Translations under genes and position numbers: made by a program
Origin: Christensenella sp. UBA7588
GTDB lineage: Bacteria; Bacillota; Clostridia; Christensenellales; CAG-917
Assembly (NCBI GenBank): GCA_002478945.1
Contig: DLKM01000002.1
Span: forward strand, 1-64,000
DNA: 64,000 bases
Reading direction: 5' to 3'
The notes under the pieces: generated by a model
The model's database searches: none
The model's input: only the letters and a program-made list of their open reading frames with translations
Told to the model about the DNA's origin: nothing
Shown here: one piece after another, positions 9,324 to 18,542 of the stretch
Numbering within the stretch: position 1 is the stretch's first letter
Layout of the letters: every line of letters starts with the position of its first letter

Positions 9324-10163
9324 ATGAGAATTGCATTGTGCGGCGCGCTTGGGAAAATGGGCAAAGCGGTGTATGAATATTGCCGTTGCAGTAGCGACGT
9401 GGACGTGGTTTTGGCGGCGGATAAACTTTTCGATAGCGACACTTTATCTAAAGAAACGCCTTCCGAACGGCATTGCGCCGACGCGGATTATAATGTCGAT
9501 ACGGCAAATGCGGATAGGACAAATATGTGCTTCGGACGCGACGTTCAAGCGGTGTGCGATATAAGCGACGCTCAATGCGATTTTGACGCTATTATCGACT
9601 TTTCGGCACATAACGCGACGATTTCGATACTTAAAGTTGCGATTGTGCGAAGATGCGCCGTCGTTCTTGCAACGACGGGACACGACGACGAGGAGAAAAA
9701 GTATATAGAATATGCGTCTCGGTTTATACCGATTTTTTATTCGGGCAATATGTCGCTCGGCATTGCGGCAATGGCGAGATGCGTCAAAGAAACGTTGACT
9801 CTTTTCAAAAAGGCAGACGTAGAAATCGTAGAAACCCACCACGTCGAAAAACTCGACGCTCCCTCGGGAACGGCACTTATGCTTGCCGACGTCGTAAAGC
9901 AAACCGTGGGAGGCAGAATAGTCGTTTCGAGATGCGGGTACGGCGCAAAAGAGGACGGAGATATAGGCGTGCATTCGCTCAGAATGGGCAACGTTTTCGG
10001 ACAGCACGAAGTGCGGATAAACACGGGAGACGAAGTGCTTGAATTCAAGCACGAAGCGTTGTCTCGCAACGTGTATGCGAGAGGCGCGATAGAAGCGGTT
10101 AAGTTCCTAAAAAATAAAGGAGCGGGGCTTTACAGTATGACGGATTTGTTGTGCCGAAATTAA
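9324..10163 (+). CDS. dapB: 4-hydroxy-tetrahydrodipicolinate reductase
   Basis: DapB reduces the cyclic dihydrodipicolinate precursor with NAD(P)H on the way to diaminopimelate and lysine. The 279-residue protein begins with the nucleotide-binding motif CGALGKMGKAV. It carries the substrate-site block THHVEKLDAPSGTA and the IGVHSLRMGN and GQHEV stretches. An unusual insertion of about 30 residues rich in Asp, Asn and Ala lies at about residues 45-80, before DAIIDFS. No ribosome binding site is visible. A TACATT box ends 6 bp before the ATG, so the message may be leaderless. It stands alone, away from other dap genes. Confidence 0.95.
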   Translation: MRIALCGALGKMGKAVYEYCRCSSDVDVVLAADKLFDSDTLSKETPSERHCADADYNVDTANADRTNMCFGRDVQAVCDISDAQCDFDAIIDFSAHNATISILKVAIVRRCAVVLATTGHDDEEKKYIEYASRFIPIFYSGNMSLGIAAMARCVKETLTLFKKADVEIVETHHVEKLDAPSGTALMLADVVKQTVGGRIVVSRCGYGAKEDGDIGVHSLRMGNVFGQHEVRINTGDEVLEFKHEALSRNVYARGAIEAVKFLKNKGAGLYSMTDLLCRN

Positions 10164-10225
10164 ATTCCGATTTGTAAAGTCGCATATTTTCTGCGAGCGT
10201 CGACACACTATTTGCGAGGTGAATT

Positions 10226-10672
10226 ATGAAAGCTACTGCAAAATTCGTGTGTATGGCAACCGTGCTTGCAATCGTTGCGGCGGTCTTGGCAGGCGTATTC
10301 GTCGCGTCGTTCGAGGACGGCGTTTGTGAAGCGTTCAGCGTATACGATATGATTTCTCCGAGAATCATAGAGTTTTACGAAACCGAGATAGCGGAAGAAA
10401 AAGTGGTATCGTCAAAAAGTGCCAAGCAGATAGAAAACATCGCAAATCGTTACGCAATATCCGTTAAAAAAGCGCAGGGAGTTTTGATTGTGTACGATTT
10501 TTGCAATCGCACGGGAGGAGGCGTGGATTTTCCTTCAATCGCACAGATGAGCGAATCGAAGGTCATATCTCTCGTAAAAGAGAGAGCAAAAGTGTACGAA
10601 AGCTCGATTACCGAAGAAAAGAAGAACGACCTAAAGGTTAAAGCCAAAGAAAATTTGGGAATCAGCCTATAA
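10226..10672 (+). CDS. Small exported or membrane-anchored protein, unknown function
   Basis: The 148-residue protein starts after GAGGTG. Residues 7-30 form a hydrophobic signal or anchor helix with small residues at its end. The rest is a soluble, helix-rich, Lys/Glu-rich domain with KSAKQIENIANRYAISVKKA, which could be a small helical bundle. No catalytic or metal motif was seen. It lies between dapB and the transketolase genes, and its own promoter was not identified. Confidence 0.6.
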   Translation: MKATAKFVCMATVLAIVAAVLAGVFVASFEDGVCEAFSVYDMISPRIIEFYETEIAEEKVVSSKSAKQIENIANRYAISVKKAQGVLIVYDFCNRTGGGVDFPSIAQMSESKVISLVKERAKVYESSITEEKKNDLKVKAKENLGISL

Positions 10673-10701
10673 AATAGAGAAACGGAAATAAAAATATAGA
10701 G

Positions 10702-10730
10702 TTGAAATAAGATTGTGTAGATGATATACT
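10702..10730 (+). promoter_or_regulatory. Promoter of transketolase genes
   Basis: TTGAAA at 10702-10707 and TATACT at 10725-10730 are 17 bp apart. AGGAGGTG follows at 10740, just before the ATG. Confidence 0.8.
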
Positions 10731-10751
10731 AATAACATTAGGAGGTGTAGT

Positions 10752-11570
10752 ATGGATTCTACACAATTAGAGTTTTTGACCGCAAAGGCAAGACAACTCC
10801 GCAACGACGCCATTGAGACCATCGGCAGATTCGGCTCGGGTCACATAGGCGGTTCGATGTCGGTTATGGACGCTTTGACGGTCATTTATTATGCAAAGGC
10901 AAACGTTGACCCTTCCAATCCGCAAAAGGCAGACCGCGACAGAGTGATAATGTCCAAAGGTCACGCGGGTCCTGCGATGTATGCGGTGCTTGCGGATAAG
11001 GGATATTTCCCCAAAGAGTGGTTGCGCACGCTCAATCAGAACGGCACGCGTCTGCCGTCGCATTGCGATATGGTAAAAACTCCCGGCATAGATATGACGG
11101 CAGGTTCGTTGGGGCAAGGTTTATCTTGCGCCGTGGGTATGGCTCTCGGTTGCAAAATGGACAAGAACCCCGCCACGATATATTGCTTTATTGGAGACGG
11201 CGAAAGTCAGGAAGGTCAAATCTGGGAAGCGAGTATGTTTGCAGGCTCGCACGGTCTGGACAATCTCATCGTGCTTTTGGACTACAACAAAATGCAACTT
11301 GACGGAGCGGTTGCGGAAATCAACGATATTGCTCCCGTTGCCGACAAGTGGAGAGCTTTCGGCTTTTACGTACAGGAAATCGACGGCCACGATATAACCG
11401 CCATATCCGACGCGATAGACAATGCGAAAGCGCAACACGGCAAACCGAATATGATAGTTCTCAATACCGTAAAGGGCAAAGGTGCTTCTTTTGCGGAAAG
11501 CGCAAGCAACTGCCACAGTATGAGCATAAGTGAAGATATGTGGAGAAAAGAGACGGGGAGGTATGAATAA
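10752..11570 (+). CDS. Transketolase, N-terminal subunit
   Basis: This 272-residue half carries the thiamine diphosphate site: SGHIGGSMS near 30, the SKGHAGPA block, and GDGESQEGQIWEA followed about 25 residues later by LDYNKMQ, which binds Mg and the pyrophosphate. It exchanges two-carbon ketol units in the non-oxidative pentose phosphate pathway with the C-terminal subunit encoded directly after it. A split transketolase is common in anaerobic Firmicutes and archaea. The perfect AGGAGGTG upstream implies strong expression. The stop and the next start overlap (TAATG). Confidence 0.95.
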   Translation: MDSTQLEFLTAKARQLRNDAIETIGRFGSGHIGGSMSVMDALTVIYYAKANVDPSNPQKADRDRVIMSKGHAGPAMYAVLADKGYFPKEWLRTLNQNGTRLPSHCDMVKTPGIDMTAGSLGQGLSCAVGMALGCKMDKNPATIYCFIGDGESQEGQIWEASMFAGSHGLDNLIVLLDYNKMQLDGAVAEINDIAPVADKWRAFGFYVQEIDGHDITAISDAIDNAKAQHGKPNMIVLNTVKGKGASFAESASNCHSMSISEDMWRKETGRYE

Positions 11571-12511
11571 TGACTGACGACAGAGAAATGAGGCAAGTCC
11601 TTGCCGCCGCACTTACGGAAAAAGCAAACGATGACGAACGCATAGTGATTCTCGACGCGGACCTTATGAGTTGCCACGCCACGAAAGTGTTTAAGCAAGC
11701 GCACCCCGACAGATTTGTCAACGTAGGCATTGCGGAGCAAAATATGATTGGCATAGCCGCAGGTTTGTCCACTATGGGCAAAATTCCGTTTGCGTACAGT
11801 TTCGGTCCGTTTGCGACGCGCAGATGCTACGACCAGATTTTTATTTCCGTGGCCTACGCGCACAGAAACGTAAAAATCGTAGGAAGCGACCCCGGCGTTA
11901 CGGCAGAGTATAACGGCGGCACGCATATGCCGTTTGAAGATATGGCACTTATGCGCGCAATACCTAATATGGTGTGTTTCGAGCCTGTCGACGCAACGAT
12001 GCTCGAGAAAGCCGTAGGACAAATCGTCGATTACCCGGGCGCGGTGTATATCCGTATGCCTCGCAAGAAAAACGAGAAAGTGTTTGACGATAATCTCGAG
12101 TTCGAACTCGGCAAAGCAATCAGAATAAAAGAGGGCAAGGACGTAACGCTTATCGCAAGCGGAATCGAAGTCGCAAGAGCAATCGAGGCGGCGGAAATTC
12201 TTGCAGGGGAAGGTATCGACGCAAGAGTCGTAAATATCCACACTTGGAAGCCGCTCGACAAAGACGAGATTATCGCGTGCGCGAAAGAAACGGGCGCAAT
12301 CGTCACTTGCGAAAACCACAACGTGATAAACGGATTGGGTAGCGCGGTTGCCGAAGTCGTCGTGAGAAATTGTCCCGTTCCTATGAGAATGGTCGGTGTA
12401 AACGACGAGTTCGGTCAGGTCGGCAAAAACGCATACCTCAGCGAAGTCTATCGTCTTACCGCGCAAGACATTGCGAACAGCGCAAGAGAGTTGATATCGT
12501 TGAAGCATTGA
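11570..12511 (+). CDS. Transketolase, C-terminal subunit
   Basis: The 313-residue partner holds the pyrimidine-binding and C-terminal domains. Seen are VNVGIAEQNMIGIAAGLS with the Glu that activates the thiamine ring, the FGPFATRRCYDQI block, and the C-terminal domain beginning near GKDVTLIASGIE. It is coupled to the N-terminal subunit by an overlapping stop and start. Both subunits are needed for activity. A strong hairpin terminator ends the operon. Confidence 0.95.
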   Translation: MTDDREMRQVLAAALTEKANDDERIVILDADLMSCHATKVFKQAHPDRFVNVGIAEQNMIGIAAGLSTMGKIPFAYSFGPFATRRCYDQIFISVAYAHRNVKIVGSDPGVTAEYNGGTHMPFEDMALMRAIPNMVCFEPVDATMLEKAVGQIVDYPGAVYIRMPRKKNEKVFDDNLEFELGKAIRIKEGKDVTLIASGIEVARAIEAAEILAGEGIDARVVNIHTWKPLDKDEIIACAKETGAIVTCENHNVINGLGSAVAEVVVRNCPVPMRMVGVNDEFGQVGKNAYLSEVYRLTAQDIANSARELISLKH

Positions 12512-12537
12512 CGGTATTTACATAATACGAATACGAT

Positions 12538-12575
12538 TAAACACCGTGACGAATATATCGTCACGGTGTTTTTAT
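12538..12575 (+). terminator. Terminator of transketolase operon
   Basis: An 11-bp perfect stem (ACACCGTGACG / CGTCACGGTGT) has a 6-base AT loop and a T5 tail. Confidence 0.9.
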
Positions 12576-12584
12576 AAACAAACG

Positions 12585-12611
12585 AAAACGGCAGTTAAAA
12601 CTGCCGTTTCG
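12585..12611 (-). terminator. Terminator of glnN
   Basis: AAACGGCAG / CTGCCGTTT with a TTAAAA loop lies 40 bp after the glnN stop; read on the minus strand it ends in CGTTTTCG. It could act in both directions. Confidence 0.75.
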
Positions 12612-12651
12612 TATAATTAAAACATCTGTTTTGTTATTTAATCGTTATAGT

Positions 12652-14730
12652 TTAGTGGACGGAGAAAAGCAGGTCGCCGTATGAAGGATAAGGCCAGTAT
12701 GTCTTTGCGGTGCCGAGTTCCATTTCGTCGCATACCTTACGGAGTGCCGACATTGCCGTGAGAACGTCGTCGTGATAGCAACGTGCGCCGTCAATGTTTT
12801 CTCCGAGCGAATGCGCTTTTGCCAAAGACGATTTGAGACCTTTTACGCACTCGGTCGCAACGGAAAGTTGTTTTGCGAGAGAGGATACGATGTCCTTTTC
12901 TTCGTTTGCTTCCACGCCGAGAGCGAGGCTTTGATTTGCGGAACGAGCAACGTCTCCTTTGTATTTAATAACCGAGGGAATTATGTCCATCGTTGCCATA
13001 TCGAGCATAGTCATCGCTTCGATGTTGAGAACTTTGCAATAGTTTTGCGTGTATATTTCTTGTCTCGATTTGAGTTCTTCTTGACTGAAAACGTGCGTCT
13101 TTTCAAACAGCGCGACGTTTTTGTCCGACGTGAGCAGAGGAAGTGCGTCCACGGTAGAGGAAAGATTGAGTAAGCCGCGTCTTTGCGCTTCTTTCATCCA
13201 TTCGTCGGAATAGTTGTTGCCGTTGAAAATGATTTTGCCGTGTTCGGTCATCACTCTCTTGATGATTGCGGTTATGCCTGCGTTTACGTCGGACGATTTT
13301 TCGAGTTCGTCCGCAAACGCCTCGAATTGCTCTGCCATAATCGTGTTTAACACCACGTTTACGCTGGCTATGGATTGCGAAGAACCGGGCATACGGAATT
13401 CAAATTTATTGCCGGTAAACGCAAACGGAGAAGTACGGTTGCGGTCTGCCGAATCCATAGAGAATTTCGGAAGAACGTGTACGCCTATTTCCACTTCGCA
13501 TTTTGCGCGTCTCGAATAGCTTCTGCCGTCGGCTATTGCCTGCATAATGCCCGTAAGTTCGTCGCCCAAATACATACTGACGATTGCGGGAGGTGCCTCG
13601 TTTGCGCCGAGTCGGTGGTCGTTGGACGCGTTTGCAACTACTATGCGGAGCAAATCTTGATGAGAATCGACCGCCGCGATAACCGCCGCGAGCAAAAGCA
13701 AAAATTGCGCGTTGTCCTGCGGACTCTTGCCGGGGTCGAACAGGTTTGCGCCGCTGTCGGTTGAGAGCGACCAGTTATTGTGCTTTCCGCTTCCGTTGAC
13801 TCCGTCAAACGGTTTTTCGTGAAGAAGGCAGGTCATATTATGTTTGGACGCAACCTTTTTCATTATTTCCATCGTCAACTGATTTTGGTCTGTTGCCACG
13901 TTGACCGTGGTAAAGATAGGCGCAAACTCGTGTTGAGCGGGAGCAACCTCGTTGTGTTTCGTTTTTGCGAGAATGCCGAGTTTCCAAAGTTCCTCGTCAA
14001 GCTCTTTCATATATTTTACCACTCGGGGCTTGATTGCGCCGAAATAGTGGTCGGAAAGTTCTTGTCCCTTCGGAGGGCGCGCGCCGAAAAGAGTGCGTCC
14101 CGTATAGAACAAGTCTTTGCGCTTTTCGTACATTGCGGTGTCGATGAGGAAGTATTCCTGCTCGGGGCCGACGTTGACGTTGATGCGCTCCGCTTTTTTG
14201 CCGAGCAGAGAGAGGAGGCGCAAACCTTGCTTGTTGATTGCCTCCATAGAACGCAACAGCGGCGTTTTCTTGTCGAGTGCCTGTCCGTTGTACGAGCAGA
14301 ACGCCGTCGGAATGCACAAGATACCGTCTTTAATAAACGCGTATGACGTCGGGTCCCACGCGGTGTATCCGCGCGCTTCGAAAGTGGAGCGCAATCCGCC
14401 GGAGGGGAAACTCGACGCGTCGGGTTCGCCTTTTATGAGTTCCTTTCCGCTGAGTTCCATTATTACGCCGCCGTCTTTGGTCGGTGCGATAAAAGAGTCG
14501 TGTTTTTCCGCGGTTATGCCCGTCAGAGGTTGGAACCAATGGGTAAAGTGCGTAACGCCTTTTTCGACTGCCCATTCTTTCATTTCGTTTGCGATGATAT
14601 TTGCCATATCTCTGGACAAGGGCAAATCGTGCGCGCAACATCTTTTAAGTTCGCGATAGGTTTCTTTGGGCAAACGCTTGCTCATAACCTTGTCGTCAAA
14701 CACCATACTGCCGTATAAATCAGACATCAT
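12652..14730 (-). CDS. glnN: Glutamine synthetase type III
   Basis: GlnN makes glutamine from glutamate, ammonia and ATP. The 692-residue length is diagnostic of the type III enzyme (type I has about 450). Active-site blocks are GPEQEYFLID, EVAPAQHEFAP, FDGVNGSGKHNNWS and FEFRMPGSSQS. Two ATG codons in tandem start the gene; CGGAG lies about 9 bp before the first. It has its own promoter and terminator and no linked regulator. The enzyme supplies glutamine for the purine genes on the other side of the intergenic region. Confidence 0.96.
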   Translation of the reverse strand: MMSDLYGSMVFDDKVMSKRLPKETYRELKRCCAHDLPLSRDMANIIANEMKEWAVEKGVTHFTHWFQPLTGITAEKHDSFIAPTKDGGVIMELSGKELIKGEPDASSFPSGGLRSTFEARGYTAWDPTSYAFIKDGILCIPTAFCSYNGQALDKKTPLLRSMEAINKQGLRLLSLLGKKAERINVNVGPEQEYFLIDTAMYEKRKDLFYTGRTLFGARPPKGQELSDHYFGAIKPRVVKYMKELDEELWKLGILAKTKHNEVAPAQHEFAPIFTTVNVATDQNQLTMEIMKKVASKHNMTCLLHEKPFDGVNGSGKHNNWSLSTDSGANLFDPGKSPQDNAQFLLLLAAVIAAVDSHQDLLRIVVANASNDHRLGANEAPPAIVSMYLGDELTGIMQAIADGRSYSRRAKCEVEIGVHVLPKFSMDSADRNRTSPFAFTGNKFEFRMPGSSQSIASVNVVLNTIMAEQFEAFADELEKSSDVNAGITAIIKRVMTEHGKIIFNGNNYSDEWMKEAQRRGLLNLSSTVDALPLLTSDKNVALFEKTHVFSQEELKSRQEIYTQNYCKVLNIEAMTMLDMATMDIIPSVIKYKGDVARSANQSLALGVEANEEKDIVSSLAKQLSVATECVKGLKSSLAKAHSLGENIDGARCYHDDVLTAMSALRKVCDEMELGTAKTYWPYPSYGDLLFSVH

Positions 14731-14762
14731 AACAGAATTCTCCGAGGTTTTTTATAGTGCCT

Positions 14763-14790
14763 ATTATAATCTCATTTTATTCAATGTCAA
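14763..14790 (-). promoter_or_regulatory. Promoter of glnN
   Basis: On the minus strand TTGACA (14785-14790) and TATAAT (14763-14768) are 16 bp apart. About 80 bp upstream a near-palindrome TGCAT-N7-ATGCA (14868-14884) could be an operator, but no regulator is implied. The remainder of 14791-14988 is AT-rich with no gene. Confidence 0.75.
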
Positions 14791-14988
14791 AAGATTTTCG
14801 TTAAAAAAATTTTCTATAAGCAAAATGGATAAATATACACACAATTTGCGGTTATATGAATACAAAATGCATAATTATAATGCAAAAGTTGTCGATTATT
14901 TACGGTTTGTCGAAATTATACTTTTCGTGTTTTTTATAAAAATTGTGTTTTTCAAGCGTTTTTCGTCACTTTTGCATACCTCTAATCG

Positions 14989-15017
14989 TTGACATATCTT
15001 GTTTGAGATGATATATT
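14989..15017 (+). promoter_or_regulatory. Promoter of purB-purA
   Basis: TTGACA at 14989-14994 and TATATT at 15012-15017 are 17 bp apart. The predicted start point leaves a leader of about 90 nt that contains the hairpin at 15045-15100. Confidence 0.75.
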
Positions 15018-15044
15018 GAATATAGAAAAAATATAAAGACATAG

Positions 15045-15100
15045 GAGTGTTCACAATTTTTTTTTAACCCTTGGGTTAAAATAAATTTGGACACTTTTTG
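15045..15100 (+). promoter_or_regulatory. Hairpin in purB leader, possible operator or attenuator
   Basis: The core TTTTAACCCTTGGGTTAAAA is an exact inverted repeat around TT. It is enclosed by GTGTTC / GGACAC arms, giving one long, AT-rich hairpin in the 5' leader. No classical purine riboswitch or PurR box was recognised. It could be a protein-binding palindrome or an RNA structure that gates the ribosome binding site at 15105. Confidence 0.5.
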
Positions 15101-15115
15101 TTTTTCGAGGTTTGT

Positions 15116-16546
15116 ATGGACGAATACGTCTCTCCGCTCTGTCAAAGATATGCGAGCAAACAGATGAAATACATTTTTTCGCCGGATTTCAAGTTCGGCA
15201 CTTGGCGTAAGCTTTGGATTGCGCTTGCCGAAGCCGAAAAAGACTTGGGCATAGACATTTCGGACGAGCAAATCGACGAAATGAAACGCAACGCCGACAA
15301 TATCGACTACGAATATGCCAAAGAGAAAGAAAAAGAAGTGCGCCACGACGTTATGGCACACGTCCTCACGTTCGGCAAAGAGTGTCCCAAAGCAAAACCG
15401 ATAATTCATCTCGGCGCGACGAGTTGTTTCGTGGGAGATAACACGGATATAATTCAAATGCGCGAAGCGTTGTTGCTCATACGCTCCGAGCTTCTTGCGT
15501 GCATAGAAAAGACGAGAGATTTTGCGCTCGAGCATAAAGACCTCGCGACTCTTGCGTATACGCATTTTCAGGCGGCGCAACCGACGACGGTCGGCAAGAG
15601 AGCGACGCTTTGGTTGCAAGACCTCGTAAGCGACCTCGAAAATCTCGATTTCCAACTCGGCAGACTTCGTTTGCTCGGCTGCAAAGGAACTACTGGAACG
15701 GCGGCGAGTTTTATGGAACTTTTCGGCGGAGACCACGAAAAAGTCAAGGCGTTGGACAAAGCGATAGCGCAAAAAACGGGATTTGTCGGGACGTATCCCG
15801 TGAGCGGTCAAACCTACTCTCGCAAGGTGGATTACAACGTAGTGAGCGTGCTTTGCTCCATTGCGCAATCCGCAACGAAATTCTCAAACGACATAAGACT
15901 CTTGTCGCATCTCAAAGAAGTCGAGGAGCCGTTTGAGGCAGGGCAAATAGGTTCGTCGGCAATGGCGTACAAGCGCAATCCTATGAGGAGCGAACGTATG
16001 GCTTCGCTTGCGAGATACGTTATATGCGACAGCCTCAATCCCGCGCTTACGGCGTCGGCGCAATGGTTCGAAAGAACGCTTGACGACAGCGCGAACAGGC
16101 GTATTGCGTTGCCCGAAGCGTTTTTGGCTGTAGACGCAATATTGGCACTTTATGCAAACATAATAAGCGGTTTAACACTTTATCCGCGCATTATCGAGAA
16201 AAATTTGAATCAAGAAATGCCGTTTATGGCAACCGAAAACATACTTATGTATTGCGTTTCTCGCAAGGGCAAAGACAGGCAAGTTTTGCACGAGAGAATA
16301 CGCGTTCATTCCGTCGAGGCGTCGAAGGCTGTCAAAATCGAGGGCAAAGACAACGATTTGCTCGAACGTATTTTGAAAGACGAGGCTTTTGACCTCTCCA
16401 AAGAGGAACTCGACGAAATTCTCGACGTCAACGTTTTCGTCGGCAGGGCAAAAGAGCAGGTGTCGGAATATATAGACGAAGTGGTTGACCCGCTTCTTAA
16501 AGCAAACCGAGACGCAATCGGCACGACCGCAAGCGTCAACGTATAA
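15116..16546 (+). CDS. purB: Adenylosuccinate lyase
   Basis: PurB cleaves SAICAR and adenylosuccinate, releasing fumarate, in IMP and AMP synthesis. The 476-residue protein has the fumarase/aspartase superfamily signature SSAMAYKRNPMRSER near 285 and the HFQAAQPTTVGKR block near 145. The ATG at 15116 was chosen because it follows CGAGG at a normal distance; an upstream in-frame ATG at 15098 lies in the hairpin region. purA follows 35 bp later, so both last steps to AMP are encoded together. Confidence 0.96.
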   Translation: MDEYVSPLCQRYASKQMKYIFSPDFKFGTWRKLWIALAEAEKDLGIDISDEQIDEMKRNADNIDYEYAKEKEKEVRHDVMAHVLTFGKECPKAKPIIHLGATSCFVGDNTDIIQMREALLLIRSELLACIEKTRDFALEHKDLATLAYTHFQAAQPTTVGKRATLWLQDLVSDLENLDFQLGRLRLLGCKGTTGTAASFMELFGGDHEKVKALDKAIAQKTGFVGTYPVSGQTYSRKVDYNVVSVLCSIAQSATKFSNDIRLLSHLKEVEEPFEAGQIGSSAMAYKRNPMRSERMASLARYVICDSLNPALTASAQWFERTLDDSANRRIALPEAFLAVDAILALYANIISGLTLYPRIIEKNLNQEMPFMATENILMYCVSRKGKDRQVLHERIRVHSVEASKAVKIEGKDNDLLERILKDEAFDLSKEELDEILDVNVFVGRAKEQVSEYIDEVVDPLLKANRDAIGTTASVNV

Positions 16547-16581
16547 ACGTATAACGGAATAAATTTTTGAGAGGTATACAA

Positions 16582-17856
16582 ATGCTTACATCAATAGTCG
16601 GTATCAACTGGGGCGACGAGGGTAAAGGCCGTATGGTCGACTTGCTTTCCGAATCTCAAGACATAGTGGTTCGCTATCAAGGCGGAAACAACGCAGGTCA
16701 CACCGTTATCAACGACAAGGGCAAATTCGTTCTCAATCTTTTGCCGAGCGCAATACTCAGAGAGGACAAAGTCAACGTTATGGGCAACGGTATGGTTATC
16801 GACATAGAGCATCTTTGCAAAGAGATTGCGAGATTGAGAGAGGGCGGTATATCAATATCTCCCGCAAATCTCAAAATCAGCGATAAAGCGGTGGTTTGTT
16901 GTCCGTATAACGTTGCGCAGGATTGCCTCGAGGAGGACCGGCTCGGAGATAAAAAATTCGGTTCGACGCGCAGAGGTATCAGCCCGATTTATGCGGATAA
17001 GTATATGAAGAAAGCGATAAGAATGGGCGATATTCTGCACCCCGAATATTTGCGCTCTCGCCTCGAGACTATCGTCGAATGGAAAAACCTTACCATAGAA
17101 GGCGCGTATCACGGCACGCCGTATACCGTCGAAGGAATGCTCGAATGGTTCGATACATACGGAACTCCGCTCAAAGATTATATTTGCGATACGGGATATT
17201 ATCTCAACAATGCTCTCAAAGAGGGCAAAAAAGTGATGCTCGAGGCTCAACTCGGCGCACTTCGCGACATCGATTTCGGCATATATCCGTACACGACGAG
17301 TTCGTCTACGATAACCGCCTACGGACCCGTCGGCGCAGGTATTCCCAACCGCAAGGTGGACAATTCGATAGGCGTAATGAAAGCGTACTCGACTTGCGTG
17401 GGAGAAGGTCCGTTTACCGCAGAAATGTTTGGCGAAGAAGCGGAAAAACTGCGTAAGGCAGGCGGAGAGTACGGCGCGGCAACGGGACGTCCTCGCAGAG
17501 TCGGCGGATTTGACGTGGTTGCGTCGAGATACGGCTGTATGGTGCAGGGAACGGACGAAATCGCGCTTACAAAACTGGATATTCTCGATTCTATGGATAA
17601 AATCCCCGTGTGCGTGAGTTACGACGTAAACGGCAAAGAAGTTTCCGAATTCCCGAGCGGAGAAGCGTTGAATATCGCAAAACCCAACGTGATTTATCTT
17701 GACGGCTGGAATTGCTCAACCGCAAATTGCCGCAAGTACGAGGAACTTCCTCTCAACGCTCGCAAATATATCGAATATATCGAAAACGCCGTCGAGTGCA
17801 AAATCAAATACGTTTCGGTCGGCGCAGAGAGAGACGCGATTATCGTCAGAGACTGA
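16582..17856 (+). CDS. purA: Adenylosuccinate synthetase
   Basis: PurA joins IMP and aspartate with GTP to give adenylosuccinate, the substrate of PurB. The 424-residue protein starts with the P-loop-like GINWGDEGKGRMVD and has GGNNAGHTV, STRRGISPIYADK and TTSSSTITAYGPVGAG blocks. The start at 16582 follows GAGAGG. The end of the operon is marked by a strong hairpin. Confidence 0.97.
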   Translation: MLTSIVGINWGDEGKGRMVDLLSESQDIVVRYQGGNNAGHTVINDKGKFVLNLLPSAILREDKVNVMGNGMVIDIEHLCKEIARLREGGISISPANLKISDKAVVCCPYNVAQDCLEEDRLGDKKFGSTRRGISPIYADKYMKKAIRMGDILHPEYLRSRLETIVEWKNLTIEGAYHGTPYTVEGMLEWFDTYGTPLKDYICDTGYYLNNALKEGKKVMLEAQLGALRDIDFGIYPYTTSSSTITAYGPVGAGIPNRKVDNSIGVMKAYSTCVGEGPFTAEMFGEEAEKLRKAGGEYGAATGRPRRVGGFDVVASRYGCMVQGTDEIALTKLDILDSMDKIPVCVSYDVNGKEVSEFPSGEALNIAKPNVIYLDGWNCSTANCRKYEELPLNARKYIEYIENAVECKIKYVSVGAERDAIIVRD

Positions 17857-17875
17857 CTTTATAAAAGAGTGAAGA

Positions 17876-17912
17876 AACGAAAAACGACACGCCGTTGCGT
17901 GTCGTTTTTGTT
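17876..17912 (+). terminator. Terminator of purBA, shared with the regulator
   Basis: ACGACACGC / GCGTGTCGT with a CGTT loop is flanked by A and T runs between two convergent genes. Confidence 0.9.
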
Positions 17913-17931
17913 ATAATCGAAAGTGAAAATT

Positions 17932-18423
17932 CTATTCTCTGCCGACAAGAGAGTCCGCGCTTATATCGAGAAGTTCCGCAAGGTCGTATAAACCTTTTGC
18001 GTCGGGCAAACTTTTTCCTTTGCGCCACGCCGAGATTTTGGTGCGCGAAACGCCCATTGCCTTGACGAGACGATATTCCGTGAGACCTTTTTCTTTGATA
18101 ATCTCGTTGAAAGTGTCGCAAAACGGTTTTGTGACGGGTTTCGGAATATATCCGTAGTCGTTGTCGAGAGGTTCTCTGCCGATAAGGCAGTCGAGAGGAC
18201 AACCGAATTCGTCCGCAAGCGTAATCAGATTGTGAAAATCGGGACAGGCGTCGCCTCTTTTCCACTTATAAACGGAGGACGCGCTGAAACCGTATTTTTG
18301 CACGAGAGTGCGCACCTCGCATTTTTCGGATTTCATATAAAAATTCAAGGCGGAAGATATGGCTTTATTTATGGATTCGGCGTATAAATCCGTGCCGATT
18401 TCGGATATGTCCCGAATAAACAT
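17932..18423 (-). CDS. XRE-type regulator with two HTH domains
   Basis: The 163-residue protein starts at 18423, after CAGGAG. It has two Cro/C1-like helix-turn-helix units. The first is at about 25-85 (TLVQKYGFSASSVYKWKRG), the second at about 105-160 (GLTEYRLVKAMGVSRTKISA), each with the usual tail (DCLIGRE; DSLVGRE). The matching tails suggest an internal duplication. A two-HTH chain could bind a tandem site as a monomer. The divergent gene encodes a 52-residue protein, and repeated TTCGACAAA boxes lie between the two, so it probably controls both. Confidence 0.8.
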   Translation of the reverse strand: MFIRDISEIGTDLYAESINKAISSALNFYMKSEKCEVRTLVQKYGFSASSVYKWKRGDACPDFHNLITLADEFGCPLDCLIGREPLDNDYGYIPKPVTKPFCDTFNEIIKEKGLTEYRLVKAMGVSRTKISAWRKGKSLPDAKGLYDLAELLDISADSLVGRE

Positions 18424-18425
18424 TT

Positions 18426-18499
18426 TTCGACAAACTCCTGCAAAATTCGACAAAATTAGTATGCACACATTCGGACAAAAAATGTTGCGTAGTGTCCGA
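18426..18499. promoter_or_regulatory. Candidate operator repeats for two-HTH regulator
   Basis: TTCGACAAA occurs at 18426 and 18446, and the variant TTCGGACAAA at 18470; start-to-start distances are 20 and 24 bp. TCGGACA (18471) is also matched by the inverted TGTCCGA at 18493. The array lies between the divergent starts and overlaps the -35 region of the small gene. Confidence 0.6.
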
Positions 18500-18514
18500 T
18501 TATGTGCGTATAAT
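18485..18514 (+). promoter_or_regulatory. Promoter of the 52-residue gene
   Basis: TTGCGT at 18485-18490 and a perfect TATAAT at 18509-18514 are 18 bp apart; AAAGGAG follows, then the ATG. Confidence 0.75.
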
Positions 18515-18542
18515 ATGTATATAAACCAAAGGAGAAACCGAT

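Noticed and set aside
14666..14992. Plus-strand 108-codon frame in the glnN-purB gap
   Set aside because: It begins inside glnN, is AT-driven in composition, and overlaps both promoters.
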